The notes below the pieces were generated by a model. The model did no database searches. It saw only the letters and a program-made list of their open reading frames with translations, and had not been told where the DNA came from. From assembly GCA_026419785.1 (NCBI GenBank), contig JAODTK010004387.1:1-64000 (forward strand): 64,000 nt of DNA, written 5' to 3'. Below, piece by piece: positions 1 through 11,660 of this stretch; the stretch's first letter is position 1; every line of letters starts with the position of its first letter. Both the position numbers and the translations under genes were made by a program. The DNA is from Sclerodactyla briareus (Eukaryota; Echinodermata; Holothuroidea; Dendrochirotida; Sclerodactylidae).

Positions 1-805
1 TTTCTTGTCTCGGTGTTGTCATAACTCCACAGAACATCCATGTGATTTTCTTCCATCGTTTTTGTTGCGGCACCGTTTTCTTCTGCTCGATGGGTTGAGT
101 ATCTGTTTTTTGGGGAGGGTAAAAAAAAAACGGTTTTTTTTTTTGGACATATCCCATTTATGCGGAAAGTTGCATTTGTGTAGGACCCCAAGAAAATAAG
201 TAATTTATGGCTGGGTGTCGCTCCTGTGTATCGATTGTCTTTTCTTTCTGTCTGTCATGACTTGCTTTCTCTCTCTCGTCGCAAGACTCGTGACAAACAT
301 GGACACAATGTTTTATTGACCTGCCTAGTTATCGCAATAACGAGGGGTAAGATTTATTGGGATTTTCCTCATAGTTGGTCATAATGTGTTCAAACAAGTC
401 GAAACTCTCCAATTCTAAGTGAGTGATCATAAACGTGATAAAAATGCTGTACATTACCGAATTAGTTCTTAACTGCATGGGGTGCTCGGTCACAGGAATT
501 TAGTGTTAGTTTAGTGATCAAAGTATCACTCGAGACCCGTTCTGCAATTCGCGAAGAATGGAGGTCAAGTACACCTGGGTGTAATTCTGCCGGTCTGAGT
601 GAATGAAACACATATACCCAGAGTTCTTTCCAATCTATAATACGGTTGGAACACCTTTATACCAAATTTATATTATTTTTACAGCGTGCAGTATGCATTT
701 GTCACGTTTACATTGTTGCAATGGTCATGATGAAACATTATCCCCACCCCCCCCAGTACATTTCAGAGTTTCAGCTTCGCCACTACGATGCTCTATGTCT
801 TAATT
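1..805 (+). repeat. Direct repeat A, copy 1 (possible long terminal repeat, cut by window start)
   Basis: The stretch matches ~7,090-7,910 in the same orientation along its whole length, roughly four bases in five by eye with many short gaps. Shared anchors include TTTCTTGTCTCGGTG at the start, GGAGGTCAAGT, ACAGCGTGCAGT and the closing ACGATGCTCTA. Similarity to copy 2 stops near 805, and the dispersed element B begins within a few bases of that point. A sharp boundary of this kind fits an element end such as an LTR, but a plain local duplication is possible. No protein-coding signal is seen. The left boundary lies outside the window. Confidence 0.75.
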
Positions 806-1289
806 TTTGACGTGGGTCAATTACCAGACTTAGCTTCTCCATATGGTATGACCGAATCATTTGAGGTTGCTACTCACGATGTTTCACGTTCTTTGGACTC
901 AACCTAACCCATAACCTAACCGCATGAACATTATGCAGGCTCGCATTAGTTTGGCAGCAGTCCACCGCTCTCACGAGGCCGCACCCACTAGTGGTTAAAC
1001 TGTGCAATTCGCTACGCAACTCCGTTATGTGCTTAGGCAACCTGGGGACGTTCACACGACCCAGAGCCCCATGCATCCAAAATATCCTACCAGTAGAAGG
1101 TTAGTTGCGATACGTGTGATGCTGGGTTTCTGTGCTTGCAAAAACATACACAGCTTCTAACACAGTGTAGTGTGCCTAATTTTGCCGAATCCTTCTTCTA
1201 TAACTATAATAGTCCTTTATCTAAATCTAACCATTCTCTAGTCATTCGATGAGTAGAGACCCTTGACTGTCCCGGGCCTAATGTTTGTA

Positions 1290-2610
1290 ATTCGTGTTAT
1301 CTTCTTCTCTTCCTAAACTCTTCTTCCTGACAAACCATGTTTTCCATAGTGTTACCCTAATCCATGACCTAAGCTTAAGCCTGGACTTAATCACCTCCGT
1401 CGTAGTAACCATGGAGGTCTGTAAACCAAACTTTTCGGGTGTCGACGCAACACTTGCTGATCTGGATTGTTGTATTGACATGAATGACCCCTATGTTTTA
1501 TTGACAACTTACGTAACCAATCCTTAAACACTAGTATTTATTAAACTGCGTTTTCATCTCGAAATTTCTTTTGGAATTATCGTGATGTCCAGGTTTCTTC
1601 AATAATTTTTAGCGTAGTCTTAGCTGTCAAGAGAGACCTAATAGCTACTCCTCCTCGTCATAAAATATATGATTTCGTGTATTTTACATCTCTCAGGAGG
1701 CTTGGTAAAACCATTGAGTATATTTGAGCGACTAAAAACACCTATCGCAGTAAATCCAGAACCCGCGAGCCGCGTGTCCTTTCTGCCGATATTAATTGTG
1801 AATCCCAGTCTCGTCAGACTCCCTCAATGCCAATTGCTAAATCCTGTTCAACACTTATAACCTCGAACTTACTGCTTGATCATGAGCTTATCACATCATC
1901 ATTCATTTGTCCGACCGGTCTCAACAACATCCTCGACGTTATATTCACTAACAATCTCTTCAACTTGTTTAAATCTGATTCCCGGCCTTAATGATCACGA
2001 CGGTATCCCGTTGGGAATTCATCGCTCTAAACCCCCAAATTGATTAAAAAATGAACCTGGAGAGGTACCGAGAAGTTGATGTTAGGTTATCGAAGATCCT
2101 CTCACTATGTCAACTCTACTATTCCATGACTACCCTACAATCACAGTTGTAACTGCTGAGATTTTGGGGTCGAATTCGAGAGGTAAGTCTGTCATGATAC
2201 CCCATTCGCGATAATAATTAAACAACAACCTGACGCCATGGAGTTGGGTGAAACACAAACACCTCTCAAAAGAATCAGCATGAACACAAAAATCATAAAT
2301 TTTCTCTGTCAACTGCTTTCATACTCTCCTAAGCTCAATTAAAAATCTATCAGGTGGCACTGTTCGTGTGCTGGACAAGGCGATATCTCTAATGAACATT
2401 TCTGCCTGTGTTAACTAGAGGAAGATGCCCCCAACTTTATATACCAGGCATTATCCTACTATGCCCGCTTACACACTCTTGCTTGTAGTGACTAACTACT
2501 TTGAGATTCAAATAATGCACCGATCCCGGCCCGAACCTTATGGAATTCACTGCCAACGTCTTAGGATGGCAGAGCCCATTGTTATGAATGACTGATTTGG
2601 AACAAACTTA
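1290..2610 (+). pseudogene. Decayed LINE endonuclease/linker region in B copy 1
   Basis: The frame around 1,440-1,500 reads ADLDCCIDMNDPYV, which matches the phrase before the catalytic glutamate in APE-type endonucleases of CR1/L2/jockey-like LINEs (known family pattern: NKxADLxxYIxxxxPxVIxxTETW). Further on, pieces resembling LTNNPTLV-type and SDHDGIPLGI-type endonuclease motifs occur at ~1,930-2,040. Reading frames change several times and no long ORF survives. The better-preserved equivalent is at 58,851-59,342. It can no longer encode an active enzyme. Confidence 0.6.
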
Positions 2611-2722
2611 TTATCGAACTCAGTCACATAACAACACTCGCAGATAACGAAAATCTACCAATGGGGGTGTAGGGGGGGGGGGTGGCTGCGGGCCAATTGA
2701 GACATCAAACTATCCACTTAAT

Positions 2723-3184
2723 ATGCCGATTGGATTGATTTGGCGATATTCAATATCAGTTCATATGCAAAGTCCAGGTTCCTTGGGCGGTGTTATATTT
2801 CGTGTGTCTCGGATCTTACCTTTCCTCTCGGTACGTAGCCGCTTAGAAGAGTTCGAGGCTCCCCGAAAACTTCTCTCCGTGTGGGATTGCCATAATATAT
2901 ACGCGATAAGATGTCACGTGCCTCGTAATTCTAATCTTTTGAGGGGGATGTCGTTGTCAACTGCAGCGGTCCGGAATAATAAATTCGCGGATACGATGCC
3001 TCTAAATCCTTCCCCTGAATGTGAGGTTGCTCGCACCAGTGATGACAGATTCATATCGTTTTGTGTAGCCTTTTCAATAATGAGCTCTGTTCAAACCTCC
3101 AATGCAAATGTGCACCATGACATCCAAGTCCCTGGATTGGAAGACCCCAGAGGAGAATGTATAGATCTTCAGACATCTGGATGA
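2723..3184 (+). pseudogene. Unrecognised 153-codon open frame in B copy 1
   Basis: This is the longest open frame in B copy 1. The matching place in copy 2 (about 60,370-60,850) aligns at DNA level but its frame is interrupted. The phrase SRLEEF is visible in both copies when frames are compared. I see no reverse-transcriptase signature, zinc knuckle or other family motif. It may be remnant element coding sequence downstream of the endonuclease, or chance. I assign no function. Confidence 0.25.
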
Positions 3185-3719
3185 TGCTAACCTTCCGACA
3201 GAGCCAAAAATGTAGCTTGTTAAATCATTGTATGACGGTGTTCTACTTACTGTATGGGCTCGGAAGCAAATGAAAACCGGCTGCTTGTGCTGGAATGTGG
3301 ATTTGGAGGCGAAGATGAAAGTCGCTTTAAAAGAAGAAAGGACAAACCGAAGCATCACTGTACGAGGGGGAGGCTCTCGAAATCGCCCATGTATCGATCA
3401 AATCGTCTCCTCCGAGAAAAGGTGATCATATGTTTCCAAGCAGGTTCCGTGAATCTTGAACAGAAAATTATCATTGTTGATTGAAATTGTCATATACTCC
3501 TTATATTGTATGGCAGGACCTACAAAGTTGATTCGATTTATTGTCAAATGTACCGGGCGGTTGTAGTGATTCGATGAGACTTAACGGTCATCCAGCGAGT
3601 AAGTCACTGTAAGCTTCACAAAAAAAACATTTTTAAAACGATAGCAAGCGAGATACATGGCGCAAAGGACCAAATTCCACGTTCTCTGACTCGTGATTTG
3701 GTGAATACACACTCTTTGG

Positions 3720-4025
3720 AGCGTGGTAGCCTCAGTGGCCAAGGCGTCGGGCTTGTACCCAGAGGTTGGGGTTCGAGCCCTCCACGTTGTAAGCCCTTTA
3801 GGCAAGCTACTTTAACCGCCTGCTCTCTTCACCCAGGTGTACAAATGGGGACCAGTGAGGTATCAGAACACAACTGCTCGTGAATAACCGCTGCCGATAT
3901 ATACTCTCCGGTATTGTCTGAGTTGCGTGACTGTTAGATATGATCGCGGGGTAAGGTTGTAAAGCGCTTGAGCATTCGGAGGTTGTTGTAAAGCGATGTA
4001 TAAAAAATGAATATCATTATCTTGA
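3720..4025 (+). mobile_element. tRNA-derived SINE (GTAAAGCGCT-type tail) inserted in B copy 1
   Basis: The head folds like a tRNA. An acceptor-like GCGTGG at 3,721 pairs with CCACGT at 3,782. A box A (TAGCCTCAGTGG, 3,727-3,738) and an excellent box B (GGTTCGAGCCC, 3,770-3,780) are spaced as in a tRNA gene. The 3' part has the motif GTAAAGCGCTTGAGCA (imperfect here) followed by TTGTAAAGCGATGTATAAA, the kind of tail I know from widespread metazoan SINEs. The paralogous site in B copy 2 (~61,320-61,375) lacks it, so it is a clean insertion later than the B duplication. It is probably a PolIII-transcribed, LINE-mobilised element that is now inactive. Confidence 0.85.
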
Positions 4026-5689
4026 TATAGTATCCCGAATTTGATAGCAACCATCATATCATATTTTCGAACAGTGGCTGCGCGATTCTATCGTCGCTAT
4101 GGTGATGACAACGGGTTTGGGCTAAGAGAGCGTCCCGAATGGTTACTTGAAATTAAACATTGTGCATAAAATGAGCGCTAACTTATTTCGGAGTGGGTTG
4201 GGGGACACGCCTCCACTTTACTGAAGGTTATGGACACGTCGAATGATAGAGGGGCACGTTGCTTCCAGGGAATTAATCACATTTCAACTGGGGAAAGTGA
4301 GAGGGTGTCCTTCCGGCGGAAAAATATTATTCGAGCTATATAATGGTGGCATTAAGATTGCGGGAATTCCATCGACACAGTGCTGAACTCCACTTGTTCT
4401 GAGAGTTGGGTAGCATTATCTATGTTTCTTGTTATTCATTCACAATACTCCTAACTTTCACATGATGTTGTGTAATCCTAATCGGCCTGAAGTCAATCCG
4501 ACGAAAGTATTCGCTTGGGCCACATTAACCTACAATGGTCAGCACTTAAGTGGGTTAAACTAATTCCACCCAATTTCGACTTGTGACACAACACTGTGAT
4601 GTAAATGTCCGCCTGAATTACACGTTGACGCTAACGAAATGAAAATAAAATTAGGCTTGGTCATGATGAAAAAGGGTAAGCACGCAAGGGATACAATAGC
4701 AGATTGTTAGTAACGAAATGAAAAAATAGCGTTATGTGACATGTCATCAGCGGTTTGAAATGAAAAATATGTCATGTGGGAACATGTTCTTATACCAAGG
4801 CTATCGTACCTTAATTATCCCAAACTCATGCTCCGACTGAAACGCACGAGAATTAGCTCAGGTTGTGAGTGGTATATCCAGTGATTATAATGCCGCATAT
4901 AGGTCGCGTATTTGCACGGTATATCGATACGTTTCAGAGCGCGTGTATGATAGTTGTGGTGATATTTCTGTCTTGAAGTTTAGCACCTACGATGATTACA
5001 TGATTAGTTAGATGTTTTTGGGATCATAATCTTCAGCAATTACGACTCTTTTTTTCATTGTTTGCATTTCCAGGTTTTCTCATGATATGAGGACTAATAC
5101 TCCGATACAATCATTAATGTTCACCTCGGATTGAGGGTATTTTGACGTATGTCGTAAAAAGCCTGAAACTGCTGTGACGACCCGTATCTGTATTAATTTG
5201 GAGTAAGACATTTATATATTGTCGAGAGGTCGGAAGGTCATACCTAGTGCATATTCTACGCGACACGGTTTAGTTTGTATGTAGCCCGTCGTAGATTGCA
5301 TAAGCTCGCTGGGTGTTCCTTCATATCCGCTAATCAGCGGTTACCGTCGCAAATAGTTCCATGGCGACTGAGATTTTGCGTAATGGTGAAACAGAAACTA
5401 TCGTGGATGGAAGATTTTGGGAACTTAACTTTTACAACTAAACATTGAAATATTGAAATCCAGAGCCATTCTCCACGGTGACTTGGCGGGCATGGCTAAG
5501 TGAACCCTAGACATATTCAGTTCCTGATTCACCATCCGAGGTCTTCATTCACATGACAGGCGATTTCAGACAATCTCTGTCATGAAGGGGGGGGTACGTC
5601 ATACTTGGACCGAAAGCACGAAAAGTCCCAAGAACCATGAGGAAAGAGAGTTTACTAATTCAACGTAACCACGTATGTATACTATAAAG

Positions 5690-5845
5690 ACATATATATA
5701 AATGATATATAATGTAGTATTAAATATATATATATCTATATAGTATGATATATTATATATATATATATATATATATTAATATCATATATATTTATTATAT
5801 ATATTATCTTATTATTATATATATATATATATTAATATAGATAAA
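5690..5845. repeat. Imperfect (TA)n microsatellite
   Basis: About 155 bases are almost pure A and T, dominated by TATATA with interruptions. The tract starts right after similarity between the two B copies ends, so it may mark an element edge or an AT-rich target. Confidence 0.95.
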
Positions 5846-5849
5846 TTAC

Positions 5850-7089
5850 TCCTGAATAAAGAGGAATCGCAGATTATTTACATTTATGACTAGACAGCGA
5901 AACATAGTCAATTGATAGATTACTATCCGCGGGGATAACAAGACTATCCAGGCGTCTCGTAAGAAAGAGCCAATAGTCTTTATGGAATCAACAGGGTACA
6001 ATCCCAGCTAGGATGTTCTTTTTTTTACTCGTCTAATTCTTATTATAACGTTTTGTTACACATTGTTACCATTTGCTAACATCGGTAGACACAAGGTTCA
6101 CTGAAGTGATTATAGCGCGTTAGTTACGATATGGTCCACTATCAGTTGCGGCTAAAGTAGGTCATTATTTAAATGAAGCGGAGTTTTACAATGTGTCTAC
6201 AGGTTCACACAGCTGAGTACTACCCATTCAGTCGCATTCTTCGTCTCTCTAAGGGCCGTAGTCACCCTGCGAGACATGACAGCTATATAGTTTTTTTATG
6301 ACAAAGATGAGGAACCATACATGTGATTCCGGCTTTCGATAGCACCTACGGGTGAGTTGACAGAAGAATAACTTAGGGGCAAAGTGTAATCGCCTTTAGT
6401 TGGATCAATAAATGAGTCTGATTGGACATTAACCCCATCATGACGGACAAGTATAGATGCTTGGCTGAGATGAAGCTAGATGTGTGAACCTCGCCGACCG
6501 AAGACCGTCCCGTAGTGACCAAAAAATGATAGAATAAGATAAACAGGATTCTGATAGCCATCTATCAGTAGTTATTGAAATCCAATTAGATACGTACATG
6601 TCCTAAGATTTGTTAGCCCGTTATTGATGTCGTTAAATATGGTATACATACCATAAACAATTAATTACTGCGAATTCACTATCTCATTGGAATATCATGA
6701 ATAGAGAGCTGTGTAGGTCAACTAAAGGTCATTCGAAGTGAACCCCGAATAGCTGCATGCTCACCTAAACCTATTCAATATTGAATATTGAGCTAACGAG
6801 ATTACTACAATGCTACACTAGATTGAATTGAGCTATATGTGGTATGATAATACGAAAGAAATCAGGTATAGCTTATTGTTTATATGTAAAAGTTGACTAT
6901 TGATCAACACTCTCTTCAGCACTTATTGTGTCATCCCCCCCTTTTTTTTTTGGTGCTGCGTTTGAGAGATGATAGCGTCATGACTGCACAGGCTAGGCTA
7001 GATCAGTACATCTAGTAATAGATAATAGTAATAATTAGATAACCTATCCTACAAATAGTATTTTTCTCATTGGCACGGCTCCGTGTCAC
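5850..7089. other. No gene seen
   Basis: Unique AT-rich sequence between the B1 element plus (TA)n and repeat A copy 2. Only short open frames occur. A 12-bp palindrome TTCAATATTGAA lies near 6,774 and mixed C/T homopolymers near 6,937-6,951. If repeats A are terminal repeats of one element, this stretch would be the right part of its interior, but I see no recognisable domain. Confidence 0.6.
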
Positions 7090-7910
7090 TACGTCTACAT
7101 GTCAGGATTTTTCTTGTCTCGGTGCAACTACCAACAGAACAGTCAATCGTGATTTTCTTTCATCGTTTTTGCTGCACGACTTCCGGCTCTATGGGTTTGA
7201 GTATCTGTGGGAGGAGGTAAAAAAAACGGTGATTTTTTTTACATATCACATTTACACGGAAAGGAAAAGTGCAATTTGTAGACCCCAAGAAAAATCAAGG
7301 TTAATTTATGTATGGGTCTCGCCTCTGTGTATGATTGATCTTTCTTCTGTCAGACTGCTTCTCTCTCCAAAATCTCGTTGACCAAACATGGAACACCAAA
7401 TGTTTTTTGACTGCCTAGGTATCCCCCCCTTCGAAAAAGAGGGTATAAGATTTGATTGGGATTTCCTCATAGTTGGTCCCGAATAATGTGAAGCAACAGT
7501 GCGAAACTCTCCAATTTCTAATTGAGTGATCATAACGTGATAAAAATTCTGTACATTAACCGATTTAGTTATGAACTGCATGGGGCTCAGGTTCACAGGA
7601 AGTTTAGTTTATTTAGTGATCACACGTCATCACCGCGACCCTTTCTGTCAATTCCGCGAAGGAATGGAGGTCAAGTCACCTGTTAATTCTGCAGGTCTAG
7701 TGCATGAAACACATATCACCCAGATTAATTTCCAATCTTAAATACGGTGTTGAAGCATCCTTTATCCAATTATTAATATTTTACAGCGTGCAGTAATGCA
7801 TTTGTCACGTTTACCATTTTCATGGTCATGATGACCATTATCCCCACCCCCTCCCAATTACATTTCAGGAGTTTCATCAGCTTCTCCACTATCGATGCTC
7901 TAGTCTTAAG
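7090..7910 (+). repeat. Direct repeat A, copy 2
   Basis: Second copy of the repeat at 1-805, same orientation. Similarity is clear from TTTCTTGTCTCGGTG (about 7,110) to TCGATGCTCTAGTCTTAA (7,892-7,910). After that the sequence becomes unrelated to what follows copy 1. The left edge is a guess because copy 1 is cut by the window start. It contains no convincing gene. Confidence 0.75.
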
Positions 7911-9505
7911 TTAGGAAAGCGGCAAAGATCATAGTGATCCTGCAATATAATAACTATATGTATACCTGAAACAAGCAAGGCGCCCAATGTACTCTAATTG
8001 AATTTGACAGAGCGGATAAATTAGATGCCTTGTTTGATTTCCGCTATTCTCTTGCTAGCTAATCACGATGTATCAATTCGTGTAGGGGACTTGACACACT
8101 GAGTATGATAGCTAGGAAAAGGTGCAACGTTCTTCGAACTGCACCAACTTACTGGCGAACTTTTGGGCTATTATAATCCTTCTCCTCGGGCCAGAAGACA
8201 ACTATAAATGAAAGTCTCACGAACCAGAAATTTGCTGGTGAGAAAAACTAAATCAAAGAGCATGAATGCTAAGCATATCTGATTGTCACGTATGGGCCTG
8301 CTGCCGACCTAATATTTGAGATCTGGATTGCTTGTTAACCGCATTAGTAATTGGACGAGGGGGGGTGGGGGGGGATACAGTTCATATTTAAGTGGCAACG
8401 ACAGCTGGAAGTTGCTAAGTGTAATTGTCTGAAAAATATCTGATACCGTCGTTTTTCGTGTTATTTTACCCACATTTTACAGAGAAAATATAACTAGATA
8501 TTTTCATGAAACAACGGTATGTGATACTAACCATAGTATGTCCACAACCCGTTTGCAAAATGATATGTATTCGACCTACTCACGTGTTAGTTGGAAACGC
8601 ACGTATTTTGATCGAACAACGTATGTAAACTAACCAAGCTGTGTAGACTTCACTATTGACTATTTCGATCCTACACAGCAATGTTTTATAGCATGAGAGC
8701 AATGATTAATCGAAAATCATGTAGTTTGTACACTTCCATAGACGCTCATCATTTAGGGAACAAAACATTGTGTTGTCCTAAGCCCTCCCCGACTCCAGTA
8801 AAGTTTTTGGATTATATGTTCCATTAGCTGGATCGTTGCCGTCGCCTTGTCAACTCGTAACCATTTTACATACAATAACTATGCATCCGGGGAGTTAAAA
8901 AGATATAAGACCGTTTAACAGTTTGCTTCTCGTGAAACTTTCACCTGCACTTCGCGAAAATAGTAAGATTTAACTGACGCATGCTCCAATACAAGGAGGA
9001 TTAAAACGAAATGACAGCGAGAGCCTGGCAAACCTGGCCCTTTCTATCTATTTTTTTTTCATATATCAACAATTGACAGGTAATTCAACCAGTAACATAA
9101 CTAACCTGAAAAAGAACGGCAGAACCTGTCCAAGATTGGATTCTGAGGGCGTAAATTCACAACGTCAGTAATAATTAAGGAAGAAAATCATACATTCGTA
9201 GTAACAAAACAATTTGGTTTAAATGACAAAACAGATCCTTGAGGTGGACGAAGCAATATCATCTGAATAATGATGATTTGAGGCCTTCAAAAGCGAAGAT
9301 TGAATTCTCCAAACAAATTGTGGCAGCAGGTGTTCATGCAACAGGTCATTTTTGTTTAAATCCCCCCCCCCCCCCCGTGGAAATATTCAACACTTATTGC
9401 CACGAATGAGCAGAAAAATAGGAATTAGAAAGCCAAGGTAGGGTTATTCGCGAATATACTTGAACGCTGTAACTGATCCGAAACAAGACAATAAAAAACC
9501 TTCAA
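7911..9505. other. No gene seen
   Basis: AT-rich sequence with only short frames. Notable simple tracts are a G-run near 8,360-8,373, a T-run at 9,050-9,059 and a pure C-run at 9,362-9,376. Confidence 0.6.
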
Positions 9506-9509
9506 AGAT

Positions 9510-9602
9510 AATGATATATATATATATATATATACTATCTAATATAGATACTATCTATATATATAATATATATAATAATAATTATATATATATATATATA
9601 TA
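9510..9602. repeat. (TA)n-rich microsatellite
   Basis: Alternating T and A with a few C/G interruptions (TATATATATA blocks either side of ACTATCTAA and AATAATAAT). No other function is evident. Confidence 0.95.
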
Positions 9603-9845
9603 GAACAAGATGCACAACTGTAAAACACATGCTACGTAAATGTACTTGATCCTCGAATGAGATGCGAACAGCGATTGAGCTAGGAAAATGGTGATTAAAA
9701 CAGCCGATTAATGTTTTGGATGCAGAGCTTCGGACAATACTAAGTCTTCGGCGTGCAGTGACCACAGAAGTGATAACTCGAAGAGAAGACGGCTGCGACT
9801 TTATAGGCCTAGGAAAATGGTGGGGTGAGGCTAATTGTGTTACGC

Positions 9846-9972
9846 TGATTGACAGGGATAATCCCTGTGGGGATTATCCCGGGAGAGGTCAATTTGCGCC
9901 TCAGTGATTGACAGAGATAACCTCAAGGATTATACTAATGAAGTCCAATTTTGCGCCTTGGTGATTGACCAT
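9846..9972 (+). repeat. ~64-bp tandem repeat with a strong hairpin
   Basis: Two units and part of a third begin with GATTGACA and end with CAATTTTGCGCC(T). Unit 1 includes GGATAATCCC, a 4-base loop, and GGGATTATCC, a 10-bp perfect inverted repeat. Unit 2 retains only a degenerate version of that hairpin. The tRNA-like sequence at 9,985 follows directly. Role unknown. Confidence 0.7.
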
Positions 9973-9984
9973 AGGCAAAATAGG

Positions 9985-10090
9985 GAGGGGGTGCCGAGTG
10001 GTTACCATTATCTCTTTTGTGATGGTAAGGTTCGTTCGAATGTTCAACCAAATGTGTAGTCGTTTTCAGGTTCAATTCCAGAAATTTTCT
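9985..10090 (+). mobile_element. tRNA-like relic, likely SINE head
   Basis: A box-A-like GTGCCGAGTGGTTACCA near 9,990 resembles Leu/Ser-type tRNA 5' halves. About 75 bases later AGGTTCAATTCCAG (10,069-10,082) matches box B. The region between them is too irregular for a functional tRNA gene, so I read it as a SINE or tRNA pseudogene. No clear body family was recognised downstream. Confidence 0.45.
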
Positions 10091-10199
10091 TTCGCTTTGC
10101 GGGATTTAGGACCAATTTGGTCATGGTCGATGCAATCACTCTCAGGTTTTCATGAGTGACTGATCATGTTGAAAATCTTAGCAACCGGCTGCATCAATT

Positions 10200-10960
10200 T
10201 TTTTTGGGTCTTGATGGCTGACCGTTGTTGGGTCATTCGCTCCCTCAGGGGTTTTTTGTTTCCCCGATGTCTGAACTCGCAGAGGTTACAGTAAATTAGG
10301 TAGACAGGTTCTTCGAGACGCAATCAATATCCTGTTTAATCGGAATCTGCGGATGTCTGGAACTTTTGCAAACAAGTTGTGGTCGATCGACAAGTTGCAC
10401 GTTTTGCAGTTGGATTGTCAGGCGGCCTGCGACGGTCTTTCTTTGCGCTTCTGCTTGCTCCGAAAATTTGGGGCATTAAGACTATAATGTCACGCAGATT
10501 TCCGAGGGCTCTGTAGGCAACAACCGGGGGTTCCGGGAACACGGATTTTAGGCGTTCCTGACTTGAAGGATGGGCAAATGCTTGTGAATGAGAGTGGCTA
10601 AGGTGGAGGGCAGGATGGTATTCACCGACGAGAGGGTACTCTGGAGTTGGATTTACGAGTTTTGTACGTCAGAGTTTTCATTTCGCGGAGTCTTTCTAGC
10701 CTTTTCAATGGCCTTTTCAATGGAACTCCGGAATACTGCCTCTTTTTGGAGTGTTTTTGGAAAGTGCGGTGGACGGGACTGGACTCGAATAGTCTGAAAA
10801 AAAAAAACCAATAATAGCCCGGCAGTGTCATTCGATCGCTCACAAACGCCTCATGGAATCACAATGGTGTTTGTGTTATTCTTTTCATACGTTGATAAGA
10901 TCTTTTCAATCATGTCAATAGGTACTCGCCTCTTGATCTGAATAACCCCTTTATTCAAGT
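10200..10960. other. No gene seen
   Basis: Only short overlapping frames are present. A 12-base unit CCTTTTCAATGG occurs twice in tandem near 10,701-10,725, and an A-run lies at 10,797-10,807. Confidence 0.55.
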
Positions 10961-10964
10961 TTAT

Positions 10965-11260
10965 TTTTGATTTAATTTCTACGGGATATGAAGCCAACCG
11001 CGGCTCGTCTAGGGACCTAGCCTAATTGATCTTGAATTAGCACCAGCGATACCTCCCTCTCTCCTATACTACTGTTCACATGATATCGAGGCACGGGTGT
11101 AAACAATCCGAAATCTGCTCTTGGCCGCCATTCCTACGTCCCTATCCGAAAGGCATGAGTGGCCTCCGAGAACCGACGATCTTCTATAATCTGGGAGCGC
11201 GGAAATCAACGTCGACTATTCACAGCCAAACGACGAGCCTCGCACTGGCCACTACAATTA
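10965..11260 (-). mobile_element. SINE family S2, copy 1 (minus strand)
   Basis: The reverse complement aligns with the 3' two thirds of the element at 26,085-26,580. Shared pieces, read on the plus strand here, are TTTGATTTA...CTACGGG near 10,969, GATATCGAGGCACGGGTGTA near 11,083, and TTCCTACGTCCC near 11,131. The tail end is A/T-rich as expected for retroposed SINEs. The tRNA-like head is not recognisable in this copy, so it is 5'-truncated or decayed. It lies directly next to the MITE at 11,264. Confidence 0.65.
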
Positions 11261-11263
11261 CCT

Positions 11264-11660
11264 AAGCTATGCCACTTCCATAGATGCGTATGCGTATGTA
11301 AATCGCCAATTTAACGTCAACTGAGCGGGGGACAGAGCTGACTATGTCCTATTTATCTTGCGAAATAGATATCGGTTCCACATAGGCAAAAAAAAAACAA
11401 AAATTAATGAAGACAAACCACACCGAATAGGCGAAATAACATATGTACCAATGTATATACGGATGCGTGTCACCGCACATAATCCTATAGAAATTTTGCT
11501 TAAAAAGCCAATCAACGAAATATGCATGGACTGCGGCATTTTTATGGTCTTTTCTCATAATAAATTGCAGTATTTTTTCTTCTGAACCAACGTTCGATTC
11601 GTAAATTGTTTAGTTCACATCCAGCGCCCGAATGCATACGAATCTATGGAATCCCATCCT
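11264..11660. mobile_element. MITE, copy 1 (Harbinger-like by terminal structure), worn
   Basis: Colinear with the better copy at 55,272-55,654. Both have TTCCATAGATGCGTATG near the left end, ATATGTACCAATGTATATACGG-like sequence in the middle (here 11,440-11,463), a shared AAAAAGCCA near 11,501, and the inverted end ATACGAATCTATGGAATCCC on the right. There is no transposase ORF, as expected for a non-autonomous element. The outermost bases have diverged, so the target-site duplication is not readable here. Confidence 0.8.

Larger units (their letters stand above)
811..5672 (+). mobile_element. Dispersed element B, copy 1, with decayed LINE-type endonuclease region
   Basis: This stretch is a colinear, diverged copy of 58,537-63,175. 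Shared landmarks run from GACGTGGGTCA at the left edge, through the endonuclease-like region, to AAGAACCATGA and GTTTACTAATT at the right edge. The left part (about 1,270-2,600) encodes broken pieces of a non-LTR retrotransposon ORF2. The right ~3 kb has no recognisable reverse transcriptase and looks mostly non-coding. A tRNA-derived SINE lies inside at ~3,720-4,025 and is missing from the other copy. Direct repeats A flank a larger segment that includes this copy, so B1 may sit inside a composite element. Confidence 0.75.

Noticed and set aside
6770-6792. Palindrome TTCAATATTGAA as a regulatory site.
   Set aside because: A single AT-rich palindrome in AT-rich DNA is expected by chance.
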